DNA of 13,221 nucleotides from Flavobacteriaceae bacterium (GCA_949507465.1 CATEMS010000077.1:1-13221); one strand, 5' to 3'. Numbered from the stretch's first letter, positions 1-7,482 are shown. Numbers and translations are program-made. Notes: a model not told the origin generated them from the sequence alone.

Positions 1-719
1 AACAACACTTTATTTGTATTTCGCCAAGCAACCATGTTAGTTAAATCTGCCTCTACGTATGCAGTTACGTGAGGCGAGGTATGCTTACTATACACCATAT
101 GATCTGCAATCATTTCTCGCATACGATCCATAGGTATGATCTTACCACTACCCTTGTCAAACTTTAAATCTGGTATGGTATAGCCTTCATTTTTTCTCTC
201 TTGTTGAACAAACTGAAAGGGTCTTCCCTGCTGTAGGTAATTTGTGATGTCTGTTTTACGCAAACGTCCATCAAGGCCGCTACCGGTAATACAAGCCAAC
301 TCTTGATAGCTAATATGATGCGCTCTGGCCATTTTATCCACAAGGGGAGAAATAAAGACGTTTTCCTTTACTGTAAAGCTAGCTTTTGTGGGTAGGGGGT
401 TTTTGTTAAGCCTGTCACTTGTTGTCAGATCCTTTTTTGGGGAGTCGTTTTTGGGGGCCTTAGAACTTGCCATTTGGGTTGACAATGATACTACTGCAAT
501 GGTGTGTCCTACTTCAATAGTATCATTGACACCAGCCTTATGAGAAATCATCACTCCAGAGCCTGGAGCAGGTACCTCGTTATCTACCTTATCTGTGGCT
601 ATTTCAACAAGAATATCACCCTCTTGGAAGCTCTCACCCTCTTGCACCAACCAATTGAGTATGGTGCCTTGAGTAATACTTTCGCCCATTTTAGGCATCT
701 TAAATTCTGTTTGAGTCAT
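1..719 (-). CDS. 2-oxo acid dehydrogenase complex E2 acyltransferase, 5' part (runs off left edge)
   Basis: E2 subunits carry acyl groups on a swinging lipoyl arm and transfer them to CoA, as the core of pyruvate, 2-oxoglutarate or branched-chain 2-oxo acid dehydrogenase. The ATG is at 719-717 and 239 complete codons lie in the window. Residues 1-78 form one biotinyl/lipoyl domain with the lipoylation loop IATDKVDNEVP (Lys44). A Ser/Lys/Pro-rich linker follows (about 80-120), then a peripheral subunit-binding domain (about 122-162, ending GRLRKTDITNYL). The acyltransferase domain starts near 194 (IPMDRMREMIADHM); its His-Asp active site lies beyond the window. Substrate specificity cannot be read from this part. 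The divergent Lrp/AsnC regulator recalls the BkdR-bkd arrangement of Pseudomonas, which makes a branched-chain (bkd) complex a reasonable guess and no more. Family assignment is secure. Confidence 0.93.
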   Translation of the reverse strand, partial: MTQTEFKMPKMGESITQGTILNWLVQEGESFQEGDILVEIATDKVDNEVPAPGSGVMISHKAGVNDTIEVGHTIAVVSLSTQMASSKAPKNDSPKKDLTTSDRLNKNPLPTKASFTVKENVFISPLVDKMARAHHISYQELACITGSGLDGRLRKTDITNYLQQGRPFQFVQQERKNEGYTIPDLKFDKGSGKIIPMDRMREMIADHMVYSKHTSPHVTAYVEADLTNMVAWRNTNKVL

Positions 720-879
720 ACCTAATCTTTCAATTATATAAAGCATAAAAATACAAAATGCATTTTAAAAAATGAGTATCACCTGCCTTAAAGTCAATAA
801 ATGGTGTTTTATTCTAAAATATGTATAAAATAAATATATTTATTCTATTTTTATAGCAAAATAACCGAATAAATAGCAA
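720..879. promoter_or_regulatory. Divergent intergenic region with candidate Lrp-type operator repeats
   Basis: This 160-bp, very AT-rich gap separates the E2 gene (minus) from the Lrp/AsnC gene (plus). A perfect 16-bp palindrome, AATAAATATATTTATT, lies at 829-844. TTTATTCTA occurs twice as a direct repeat, at 808-816 and 839-847, offset by 31 bp (about three helical turns). GAATAAATA at 867-875 is the inverted copy of 837-845 and almost touches the lrp start codon. Lrp-family proteins bind several helically phased AT-rich half-sites and often repress their own gene, so this is a plausible operator. No exact TAnnTTTG box was found in either direction. Chance repeats are more likely in such AT-rich DNA, so the call is tentative. 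Confidence 0.4.
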
Positions 880-1365
880 ATGAAACTTGACAGTACAGAT
901 ATAGCCATCCTAAAGGCACTACAAAAAGACTCAAACAGGACTATAAAGAGTCTAGCTACCGATTTAAAAAGATCTACAACCCCTGTTTTTGAGCGTATTA
1001 AAAAACTAGAACGCGAGGGATATATAAAAGGCTATTGTGCAAGGTTAGATCAAAAAAAATTAGGGCTAAAACAAACTGTTTTCGTGGCCATTACCCTGCA
1101 AGGGCACACACGCACTTACTTAGAGAAATTTGTAAAGAAAGTAAACGACTTTCCGGAGGTAGTGGAGTGTCATAGGGTAAGTGGCACCTTTGATTACCTG
1201 CTCAAATTAATTGTTGAAGACATAGAAGCATATGAGACTTTTATCATCACAAAACTCACCCTACTACCCTATCTTGGGAATGTGCAGAGTCTTATTACCC
1301 TATCAACAGGAAAAGAAATAAACGAAATAGACCTCAATCATTTGGCTACAAAGTATGCTGTTTAA
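880..1365 (+). CDS. Lrp/AsnC-family transcriptional regulator
   Basis: This 161-residue protein has the normal length for the leucine-responsive regulator family, whose members sense amino acids or related metabolites and bind DNA as dimers or higher oligomers. Residues about 4-62 form the AsnC-type winged helix-turn-helix: LDSTDIAILKALQKDSNR, then the recognition helix region around STTPVFERIKKLEREGYI. Residues about 66-145 form the RAM ligand-binding/dimerisation domain, with the typical turn VSGTFDYLLKL (100-110) and a C-terminal strand ending LITLSTGKEI. The gene is divergent from the E2 acyltransferase gene and preceded by AT-rich repeats that could be its own operator. Divergence suggests that it controls that dehydrogenase operon as well as itself; this is inference by analogy with BkdR. 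The effector is unknown. The ATG at 880 gives the standard family N-terminus. Confidence 0.93.
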   Translation: MKLDSTDIAILKALQKDSNRTIKSLATDLKRSTTPVFERIKKLEREGYIKGYCARLDQKKLGLKQTVFVAITLQGHTRTYLEKFVKKVNDFPEVVECHRVSGTFDYLLKLIVEDIEAYETFIITKLTLLPYLGNVQSLITLSTGKEINEIDLNHLATKYAV

Positions 1366-1467
1366 CCTGCAATCAAAACATCTATTAAAAATAATACATG
1401 TTATTGAATTGTTTCTAAGGCGAGGTAATTCTCAAGAAATTAGTACATTTATTGTTTTAGATGATTC

Positions 1468-2277
1468 ATGAGACTCCTAATTTCATTTCTATGCATGCTT
1501 TGCGCCTCTTTTTTGTGGGCACAAGACGATCAGATGGAGTTTTCCTTGTATTTCCAAAATGATAAATCACAACTAACTCAGGAACATATTTTTATTCTTG
1601 ATAGCATCAAAAAACTCCACCACAAAGACCAGCTAGACATCCATGTTAAAGGCTACACAAATACCGTTGGAAAAGAAGATTACAACTTAAAGCTCTCTCA
1701 AGACAGAGCGGCAAATGTGACCAAAAACTTACGAGAATTTACAATCATTTCCTCTCAAGGGTATGGAGAATTAGATAGTGATTCAAAAACCAATAGGCGT
1801 GTGGATATATTTATCCACCTCAAAAAACACCATGTAAAGGTCCCTGGAGAGATTGTGTTGAAACCTATTGAAAATAATATTTCACCACAGTACGCAAAAG
1901 TATTTAGAGCTGGAGATAAAATTACAATTCAAGGGATTAGATTTTATCAAGACAGAGACATCATGACCAATGGTAGTAAAAAAGCACTGAAAAAACTGCT
2001 TGCTTTTTTACAACAATATCCAAACATGACCTTTAAATTAATTGGCCATATTTGTTGCGGAGACCCTGAAAACCCGGGTATCGATTTTATAAATTTAAGA
2101 ACAGGAAAGAAAAACTTGAGTGAGGCTAGGGCACATAATGTATATAATTATCTCGTAAAAAAGGGAATTAATAAAAATAGAATGAGCTACAAAGGAATGG
2201 CTTTTAGACAACCACTTGGCGGAAGAAGCAAAAATGACAGACGTGTAGAAATTGAAATCATCTCGTTTAATGACTAA
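1468..2277 (+). CDS. Secreted protein with two tandem OmpA-like domains
   Basis: The product has 269 residues. Residues 1-18 look like a signal peptide (hydrophobic core LLISFLCMLCASFL, likely cut after Ala18), so it should be periplasmic or outer-membrane associated. Domain 1 (about 24-117) and domain 2 (about 152-265) each show the OmpA C-terminal pattern: a glycine turn, LSxxRA (R80 and R221) and a terminal NRRVDI or NDRRVEI strand. OmpA-like domains normally bind peptidoglycan through an Asp in GHTD and the Arg in LSxxRA. Here the first motif reads GYTN (Asn65) and the second GHICCGD (Cys196), so the usual Asp is missing from both. There is no beta-barrel or extra N-terminal domain. The gene stands alone, 102 bp after the regulator, and ends 2 bp from the convergent trkH stop. 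Specific role unknown. Confidence 0.85.
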   Translation: MRLLISFLCMLCASFLWAQDDQMEFSLYFQNDKSQLTQEHIFILDSIKKLHHKDQLDIHVKGYTNTVGKEDYNLKLSQDRAANVTKNLREFTIISSQGYGELDSDSKTNRRVDIFIHLKKHHVKVPGEIVLKPIENNISPQYAKVFRAGDKITIQGIRFYQDRDIMTNGSKKALKKLLAFLQQYPNMTFKLIGHICCGDPENPGIDFINLRTGKKNLSEARAHNVYNYLVKKGINKNRMSYKGMAFRQPLGGRSKNDRRVEIEIISFND

Positions 2278-2279
2278 AA

Positions 2280-3785
2280 CTACCGGGTTCTCCAGAAAAA
2301 AGGAGTAAATAAAATAAGAACTGTAAAAAGCTCAAGCCTTCCAATTAACATTAAAAAAGTAGCCCATAATTTCGCCAAACCTGGAAGGTTAGCATAGGTA
2401 TGGACAGGACCAAGATCTCCTAGGGCTGGCCCTACATTCCCAAGAGTGGATGCAGCCGCACCAAGTGCAGTTTTAAAATCTAGCCCAAGTACAGAAAATA
2501 CAATCACACCAACTATAAAAGAAAGCATGTATAGAATAAAAAAACCAAGTACATTAAAGACAATTGGGCGCTGTACAGCTTTTGTATTATAGCGCACAGG
2601 TAAAATAGCATTTGGATGCAGGGTACGTTTAAACTCTAAAACACCATTTTTAATCATGACCAAATGCCGAACAATTTTAATACCACCAGAGGTAGATCCA
2701 GACGATCCACCCAAAAACATAAGGCCAAATAAAGAAATAGTCAATATTGGAGTCCAGATGGCATAATCTGCTGTTACAAAACCTGTAGTGGTAACGATGG
2801 CTAATATCTGAAATAAGCCATGACGCACACTTGCCTCCAGTTCTCCCCATACCATGGGATGCACGATACTACTAACACTAAAATCAACATTAAAGTAGAT
2901 GACCCCTGCAAAAATAGCCGATATGGCTATCAATAGAATCAAGTAGGTTTTAAACTCCTCGTCACGAAATATTTTTGAAAACTTAAGTTTAAATGCAAAA
3001 TAACTCAGCACAAAATTAGTGCCCGCCAGAAACATAAAAAACATGATAATGTACTGTATAAGTGGTGTGTCATTCCAATGGGCAATGCTAGCATTTTTTG
3101 TTGAAAAACCTCCTGTACTTAGCGTGCTCAATGAATGATTGATAGCATCAAAAAAGGACATACCTGCCATTGATAGCAATAAGGTCTCTGCAGCGGTATA
3201 CCCTACATAAATGAGCCACAATCGTTTTGCAGTATCTGTAATTCTTGGATGTAACTTGTCTCCCGCGGGACCGGGAGCCTCTGCAGCAAATAGCTGCATA
3301 CCTCCAATACCAAGTAGTGGTAATATAGCCACAGCCAAAACAATGATACCCATACCGCCAATCCAATGGGTAATACTTCTCCAAAACAAAATACCTTTTG
3401 GGAGGCTCTCCACATCATTTAAAATACTTGCCCCGGTGGTAGAATAGCCACTCATTGTTTCAAAAAAAGCATTTGTAAATGAGGGTATTGCACCCGTAAA
3501 CAAATAGGGCAATGTACCGGCTAAAGACATAATTACCCAGCCCAAGGCTACAACTATATATCCGTCTCTTTTATCAAGTTCTTTTTTGTGAGCACGTGTG
3601 AAAAACATAACCAGCCCTCCTGTTGCCAAGGTAACAAGGCCAGAGAGTACCATTTGGAAAAGTACACCATCTTGATATACGGCGCTCATAACAGAAGCTA
3701 TTAACATAAAACTACCGTTTACTGCAAGGAGTAAACCCATGATATGAGCAATAATTTTATGATTTACTTGTTTTAAAAAACTCAT
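2280..3785 (-). CDS. trkH: Trk-type potassium uptake channel subunit TrkH
   Basis: This 501-residue polytopic inner-membrane protein is the K+-translocating subunit of the Trk/Ktr system. All four pore-loop repeats are visible with the filter glycines typical of the superfamily: TTGAS at 116-120, STGGF at 223-227, TTTGF at 332-336 and LGNVGP at 448-453. The flexible intramembrane loop region LGGSSGSTSGGIK (358-370) and the conserved THWIGGMGIIVLAVAILP segment (139-156) are intact. Length is normal for TrkH. The ATG shares its A with the TAA stop of trkA (TAATG on the minus strand), so translation is probably coupled to trkA and both lie on one transcript. The 3' end lies 2 bp from the convergent OmpA-domain gene, leaving no room for a terminator between them. 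TrkA is expected to gate the channel from the cytoplasm. Confidence 0.96.
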   Translation of the reverse strand: MSFLKQVNHKIIAHIMGLLLAVNGSFMLIASVMSAVYQDGVLFQMVLSGLVTLATGGLVMFFTRAHKKELDKRDGYIVVALGWVIMSLAGTLPYLFTGAIPSFTNAFFETMSGYSTTGASILNDVESLPKGILFWRSITHWIGGMGIIVLAVAILPLLGIGGMQLFAAEAPGPAGDKLHPRITDTAKRLWLIYVGYTAAETLLLSMAGMSFFDAINHSLSTLSTGGFSTKNASIAHWNDTPLIQYIIMFFMFLAGTNFVLSYFAFKLKFSKIFRDEEFKTYLILLIAISAIFAGVIYFNVDFSVSSIVHPMVWGELEASVRHGLFQILAIVTTTGFVTADYAIWTPILTISLFGLMFLGGSSGSTSGGIKIVRHLVMIKNGVLEFKRTLHPNAILPVRYNTKAVQRPIVFNVLGFFILYMLSFIVGVIVFSVLGLDFKTALGAAASTLGNVGPALGDLGPVHTYANLPGLAKLWATFLMLIGRLELFTVLILFTPFFWRTR

Positions 3786-5134
3786 TAGACAAAGAGTTTT
3801 TCTACCTTACCAATAGATTGGGGTTGGCAACATACAACAACACGATCACCGCTTTGGATTGTAAAATCACCCAAGGCAATTTGCCCTTGACCATCTCTCA
3901 CTACACCACCAATAATGGCAGATCTAGGAATATCAATATCGCGTATGGTCTTATCTGCAACCATAGAAGATGGTGTTACTACAAACTCTAACAACTCTGC
4001 ATTCATGTTATTAAGTTGAGTCATCGCAACCACCTCTCCTTTTCGGATGTATCTAAAGATGTTATTGGCAGCAAGCAGTTTTTTATTTATTAAAGTGTCT
4101 ATACCGATAGAGTGAGATAACTGAAAATAGTCCATATTTTCAACCAGGGCAATTGTTTTTTTAACCCCTTTAGATTTTGCAACCAAACAAGACATGATAT
4201 TGGTTTCACTATTTCCTGTTACAGAAATAAAAGCATCCATGTCCTGAATATCCTCCTCTAAAAGTAGTTCTACATTTCTACCATCTCCCTTAATAACAAG
4301 GCAACTAGGAATATCATCAGCTATTTCATAGGCTTTCTGCTTATCGTTTTCGATGAGCTTTACATTAAATCTGTTTTTACATAAATCATTTGCAGTTTTA
4401 TAGCCAATATTGCTACCCCCAAGTATCATTACATTTTTAATCTCATGGCGCTCTTTACCGGTGAGCTTGTATATCTCATCAACACCTTCTTTGGTGGTTA
4501 TGAAATAAACCTGATCTCCTTCTTTAAATTGGGTGTCTCCCCTTGGGATGATAGTATACTGCGTACCGTAACGTTGCATGGCTATAGGTACATACTTTAA
4601 ATTTGGGTTCACGCTAGCCACCTCTTTTACTGTTTTATTTATAAAACTATTGGTCCGATTTAAATGCAGGCCAATCATGGTCAAAGCACCCTCTTCAAAC
4701 TCATAAGTGTCGTTAAAAGCACTCTGATTTAAAAGCAGCTCTATTTCATTGGCTGCTAAAGATTCTGGAGAAATCAACTCATCAATACCAAATTTTGTAA
4801 ATCCAACCTCGTCTTTGCGGTCTATAAATTCTGTGTTAGAAATTCTAGCAATGGTTCTTTTTGCCCCTAGCTGTTTGGCCAAAACACAAACAGTAATATT
4901 GGTAGTTTCTGAGGCAGTTACGGCTATGACTAAATCTGTTTCAGCAACATTGCTGTCTTCTAAAACTTTGATGGAGGTAGCATCTCCACGAACAACACGA
5001 ATGTCTAAATGGGTGTCTGCATATGACAAAGAATCTCTATGGGTGTCAATCAATGTGATATCCTGAGACTCGAAAGATAAGAGTTTTGCTAAATGGAACC
5101 CTACTTCACCTGCACCGGCGATAATAATTTTCAT
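3785..5134 (-). CDS. trkA: Trk system potassium uptake regulatory subunit TrkA
   Basis: TrkA is a cytoplasmic nucleotide-binding protein that assembles as a ring under TrkH and opens it in response to NAD(H)/ATP-type ligands. The 449-residue product has the full two-repeat RCK architecture. The first Rossmann fold begins with GAGEVG (7-12) and has its acidic ribose contact in LIDTHRD (29-34 region); the first RCK_C domain is about 140-222. The second Rossmann fold begins with MILGGSNIG (236-244), with LIEND near 260-264, and the second RCK_C domain is about 368-449. The open frame continues upstream to 5425, but that extension is not family-like and lies antisense to menG. MKIIIAGAGEVG is the canonical start and follows the promoter at 5157-5164. 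The stop codon overlaps the trkH start by one base. Confidence 0.96.
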   Translation of the reverse strand: MKIIIAGAGEVGFHLAKLLSFESQDITLIDTHRDSLSYADTHLDIRVVRGDATSIKVLEDSNVAETDLVIAVTASETTNITVCVLAKQLGAKRTIARISNTEFIDRKDEVGFTKFGIDELISPESLAANEIELLLNQSAFNDTYEFEEGALTMIGLHLNRTNSFINKTVKEVASVNPNLKYVPIAMQRYGTQYTIIPRGDTQFKEGDQVYFITTKEGVDEIYKLTGKERHEIKNVMILGGSNIGYKTANDLCKNRFNVKLIENDKQKAYEIADDIPSCLVIKGDGRNVELLLEEDIQDMDAFISVTGNSETNIMSCLVAKSKGVKKTIALVENMDYFQLSHSIGIDTLINKKLLAANNIFRYIRKGEVVAMTQLNNMNAELLEFVVTPSSMVADKTIRDIDIPRSAIIGGVVRDGQGQIALGDFTIQSGDRVVVCCQPQSIGKVEKLFV

Positions 5135-5156
5135 AACAATAATTAGGAATAAAGTA

Positions 5157-5183
5157 CAAATGTATTGAATTTTTAAATCACAA
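5157..5183 (-). promoter_or_regulatory. Predicted promoter of trkA-trkH
   Basis: Read on the minus strand, TACATTTG (5164-5157) matches the Bacteroidota -7 box TAnnTTTG exactly. A TTG at 5183-5181 lies 16 bp upstream and could serve as the -33 element, a little close compared with the usual spacing. Transcription would start near 5153, giving a leader of about 19 bases before the ATG at 5134. This supports the shorter TrkA start over the longer open frame. Confidence 0.6.
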
Positions 5184-5306
5184 GGCACACAGTAGATGGT
5201 ATCTTCTATGTTGAGAATTGTTCTTGCAAGCAAACAAGGGAGTTTTAAAAGAGATTGTATTTTAGTATGGTTTTTAAAAATGGAAAAAATGTAACAATAA
5301 AAAATG

Positions 5307-5321
5307 CTATTTTTGCACCCG
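5307..5321 (+). promoter_or_regulatory. Predicted promoter of menG-porT (near-leaderless)
   Basis: TATTTTTG at 5308-5315 matches the TAnnTTTG box. The 15 bases CTATTTTTGCACCCG (5307-5321) recur exactly in front of rpsO. If transcription starts about four bases after the box (near 5319), only about five untranslated bases remain before the ATG at 5324, so the mRNA would be almost leaderless. No convincing -33 TTG is visible at normal spacing. Confidence 0.65.
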
Positions 5322-5323
5322 AA

Positions 5324-6061
5324 ATGACTACACAAAAAAAAGTGACTCCCTACAAAGATTCTACCCTCAATAAAAAAGAGCAGGTAGAACAAATGTTTGA
5401 CACCATATCTGGTAAGTATGACCATCTCAATAGAGTCATTTCCTTTGGTACAGATTTAAAGTGGCGCAGAAAAGTGTTGCAAATGGTAAAAGACCATACC
5501 CCTCACAGCATCCTGGATGTTGCTACAGGCACCGGTGATTTAGCTATTGAATTTGCCAAACGCATCAAGGCAGAAAAAATCGTTGGTTTTGATCTCTCTG
5601 AGGGAATGCTCTCCATGGCACGCAAAAAAGTAGCCCAAACTCCTTTGGAGAAAAAAGTAACTTTTATCAAAGGTGATGGTGAGGCCATGCCTTTTAAGGA
5701 CAATAGTTTTGACGTGGTTACGGTGTCTTTTGGGGTACGAAATTTTGAAAACCTAGAAAAAGGACTTTGTGAAATACTGCGGGTATTAAAAAAAGGAGGT
5801 CTTTTTATCATACTTGAAACCTCTGTTCCAGAAAAGTTTCCTTTCAAACAAGGGTATAACTTGTATAGTAAGAATATTCTACCTTTGGTGGGTAGCTTAT
5901 TTAGTAAAGACAAAGTTGCCTATACCTATTTAAGTGAGAGCGCCTCTGTATTTCCTTATGCAGAAGCTTTGAACAATATTTTAAGAAAAACCGGGTTTAT
6001 AGAGGTACAACATAAACCACAAACTTTTGGCGTAGCTACTATTTATAGCGCTACTAAATAG
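5324..6061 (+). CDS. ubiE: Demethylmenaquinone methyltransferase (UbiE/MenG)
   Basis: This enzyme methylates demethylmenaquinone to menaquinone with SAM, the last step in making the respiratory quinone of Bacteroidota; the ubiquinone branch of the family is presumably unused here. The 245-residue protein shows UbiE signature 1 around KYDHLNRVISFGTDLKWRRK (31-50), SAM motif I LDVATGTGDLA (64-74), the acidic motif VGFDLS (87-92) and signature 2 RVLKKGGLFIILETS (153-167). The frame is open from 5255, but an earlier start would lie upstream of the predicted promoter; the ATG at 5324 gives the family-typical N-terminus leading to TPYKDS. porT begins one base after the stop, so the two are cotranscribed and probably translationally coupled. 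The gene diverges from trkA. Function is well supported; menG would be an equally good symbol. Confidence 0.95.
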   Translation: MTTQKKVTPYKDSTLNKKEQVEQMFDTISGKYDHLNRVISFGTDLKWRRKVLQMVKDHTPHSILDVATGTGDLAIEFAKRIKAEKIVGFDLSEGMLSMARKKVAQTPLEKKVTFIKGDGEAMPFKDNSFDVVTVSFGVRNFENLEKGLCEILRVLKKGGLFIILETSVPEKFPFKQGYNLYSKNILPLVGSLFSKDKVAYTYLSESASVFPYAEALNNILRKTGFIEVQHKPQTFGVATIYSATK

Positions 6062-6062
6062 T

Positions 6063-6770
6063 ATGAAAAAACTAATTATACTTCTGGCCTTAGGACTGCT
6101 CACTCAAAGTGTGCAAGCCCAACTATTTAGCAGAGAACGTTTGTCTAATTTGGAGACCTTTGATGCCAAATTTTTAACTTGGGGTTATTTTTTAGGTCTT
6201 AATAGTTACGATTTTAAAATTGAGTACAAAGATGAGCTTGGTAATACCAATACAGACGTCATTGTTGAGCCCACTACAGGTTTTAATGTGGGATTAATTG
6301 GAGATATGCGCATTAATAGATACCTAAATCTAAGGCTAGAACCAGGACTCTATTTTACACAAAGAAACTTAATTTTTCCAAGAATCGGTGATGAGATAGA
6401 TGCCCTGCGGGAGGTTAAATCTACCTATATTCATTTGCCTTTGTTACTCAAATTTAGCACCAAAAGACTCAACAACTGGAAGCCTTTTGTGGTGGGCGGA
6501 ATCTCTACTTCTTTAAACCTATCAAGCAACGAGAAAAACCCTGAAGACAATAGCCTAGGGCAATTTAGAACCACCCGTGTTACCAATTATTTTGAGCTTG
6601 GTTTTGGCGTAGACATCTATTTATATTTCTTCAAATTTACACCCACTATTAGAGGTGTATTTGCAACTAGCAATGAACTGGTGCCAGATAACAATCCACT
6701 GAGTACCTACACCTCAAATCTAAGCAGCATTAACTCCCGCGGGATGTTTATTAACTTTACCTTCCAGTAG
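6063..6770 (+). CDS. porT: PorT/SprT-type outer-membrane beta-barrel protein (type IX secretion)
   Basis: The 235-residue product starts with a clear signal peptide (MKKLIILLALGLLTQSVQA, cut after Ala19). The rest is rich in alternating strands typical of a small outer-membrane beta-barrel of the PorT type, ending in the aromatic-terminated strand MFINFTFQ. In Porphyromonas gingivalis (PorT) and Flavobacterium johnsoniae (SprT) the homologue is needed for type IX secretion, and the position directly after the menaquinone methylase is what I recall for flavobacterial porT/sprT. The gene follows ubiE by one base and has no promoter of its own. Its last 14 bases overlap the 3' end of the convergent RNA methyltransferase gene. 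Assignment rests on sequence character plus context; a PorT-family paralogue outside the secretion system remains possible. Confidence 0.8.
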   Translation: MKKLIILLALGLLTQSVQAQLFSRERLSNLETFDAKFLTWGYFLGLNSYDFKIEYKDELGNTNTDVIVEPTTGFNVGLIGDMRINRYLNLRLEPGLYFTQRNLIFPRIGDEIDALREVKSTYIHLPLLLKFSTKRLNNWKPFVVGGISTSLNLSSNEKNPEDNSLGQFRTTRVTNYFELGFGVDIYLYFFKFTPTIRGVFATSNELVPDNNPLSTYTSNLSSINSRGMFINFTFQ

Positions 6771-7482
6771 TACGGGCAAATTCACTTAGCAATATTGCTG
6801 TGGCTGTTGCAACATTCAAACTCTCTGTAGCGTGCACTTTCCCATATTGTGGGATGGCAATTAAGTCAGTGGAAAGGGCTTTTATTTTTTGAGAAACTCC
6901 ATTTGCCTCATTCCCAACAATTAGTATAGCATCACTAGCTAAGGTTGTTTCATATACATTTTCTCCATCCATGATGGCTGTATATATGGGTAGCTTGGAT
7001 TGTTGCAGGTAGTGATCAATTTCCAAATAATGTATGCATACCCTGGCTATAGAACCCATAGAGGCTTGGACAACCTTAGGGTTGTAACAATCTACCGTAT
7101 CCCGGGAACAAACAAGTTGGGTAACACCAAACCAATCACAGAGTCTGATTATGGTCCCAAGATTCCCAGGATCTCTAAGGGCGTCCACCACAAGAGTTAG
7201 ACCAGCGCTTACAAGAGGTGGTGGTGTAGGTATTTTAAAAGTGGCCAAGGAGGTGTTGGCCTTTTTTAGACAACTAATTTTTTGAAGAAGCGCTTCTGAA
7301 ATTTCTTGCTGGCTTGTATCATCTGGGCTTGGATGTAAATGGAAATGAGAATGGAGTTCAAGCCCCTGGTTTAAGAGCTCGCCTATCACCTTTGGCCCTT
7401 CAGCAATAAAAAGACCTTCTTTGATACGGTATTTTTTTTGCTGTAAACTCGATATTAGTTTTATTTGACCTTTACTTATCAA
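6757..7482 (-). CDS. SpoU/TrmH-family RNA 2'-O-methyltransferase
   Basis: SPOUT-class enzymes of this family transfer a methyl group from SAM to a ribose 2'-OH in rRNA or tRNA. Residues about 1-90 form the N-terminal substrate-binding domain (FIAEGPKVIGELL at 25-37). The trefoil-knot catalytic domain has motif 1 LRDPGNLGTIIR (102-113), motif 2 LIVGNEANGVS (187-197) and motif 3 IPQYGKVHATESLNVATA (210-227). The exact RNA target cannot be decided, so no symbol is given. The start codon is TTG (7482-7480): the frame upstream holds no ATG close by, and ISKGQIKLISSLQQKKYR is the usual family N-terminus. It overlaps porT by 14 bp at the 3' end and diverges from tamL across only 54 bp. No TAnnTTTG promoter is evident for it. 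Confidence 0.92.
   Translation of the reverse strand: MISKGQIKLISSLQQKKYRIKEGLFIAEGPKVIGELLNQGLELHSHFHLHPSPDDTSQQEISEALLQKISCLKKANTSLATFKIPTPPPLVSAGLTLVVDALRDPGNLGTIIRLCDWFGVTQLVCSRDTVDCYNPKVVQASMGSIARVCIHYLEIDHYLQQSKLPIYTAIMDGENVYETTLASDAILIVGNEANGVSQKIKALSTDLIAIPQYGKVHATESLNVATATAILLSEFARTTGR

Noticed and set aside
504..725. Open frame of 73 codons on the plus strand
   Set aside because: It lies wholly antisense to the lipoyl domain of the E2 gene and across its start; no recognisable protein.
1366..1467. Promoter for the OmpA-domain gene (TACATTTA at 1444-1451)
   Set aside because: It misses the final G of TAnnTTTG and the nearest TTG is 32 bp away, too weak to annotate.
3203..3447. Short frames on both strands within trkH
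   Set aside because: All overlap the continuous TrkH pore-loop coding sequence, which is intact.
5135..5306. Possible small gene or RNA in the trkA-menG divergent gap
   Set aside because: Apart from the two promoters and a lone 8-bp palindrome (CTTGCAAG, 5223-5230), no structure or credible frame was found.
5255..5323. Upstream in-frame starts for ubiE
   Set aside because: They lie upstream of the predicted transcription start and add 23 non-family residues.
5135..5425. In-frame 97-codon N-terminal extension of TrkA on the minus strand
   Set aside because: It lacks TrkA-like sequence, is antisense to the start of menG, and lies upstream of the trkA promoter box at 5157-5164. The start at 5134 gives the canonical MKIIIAGAGEVG.
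5503..5913. 136-codon antisense frame inside ubiE
   Set aside because: The sense frame carries all methyltransferase motifs; the antisense product resembles nothing known.
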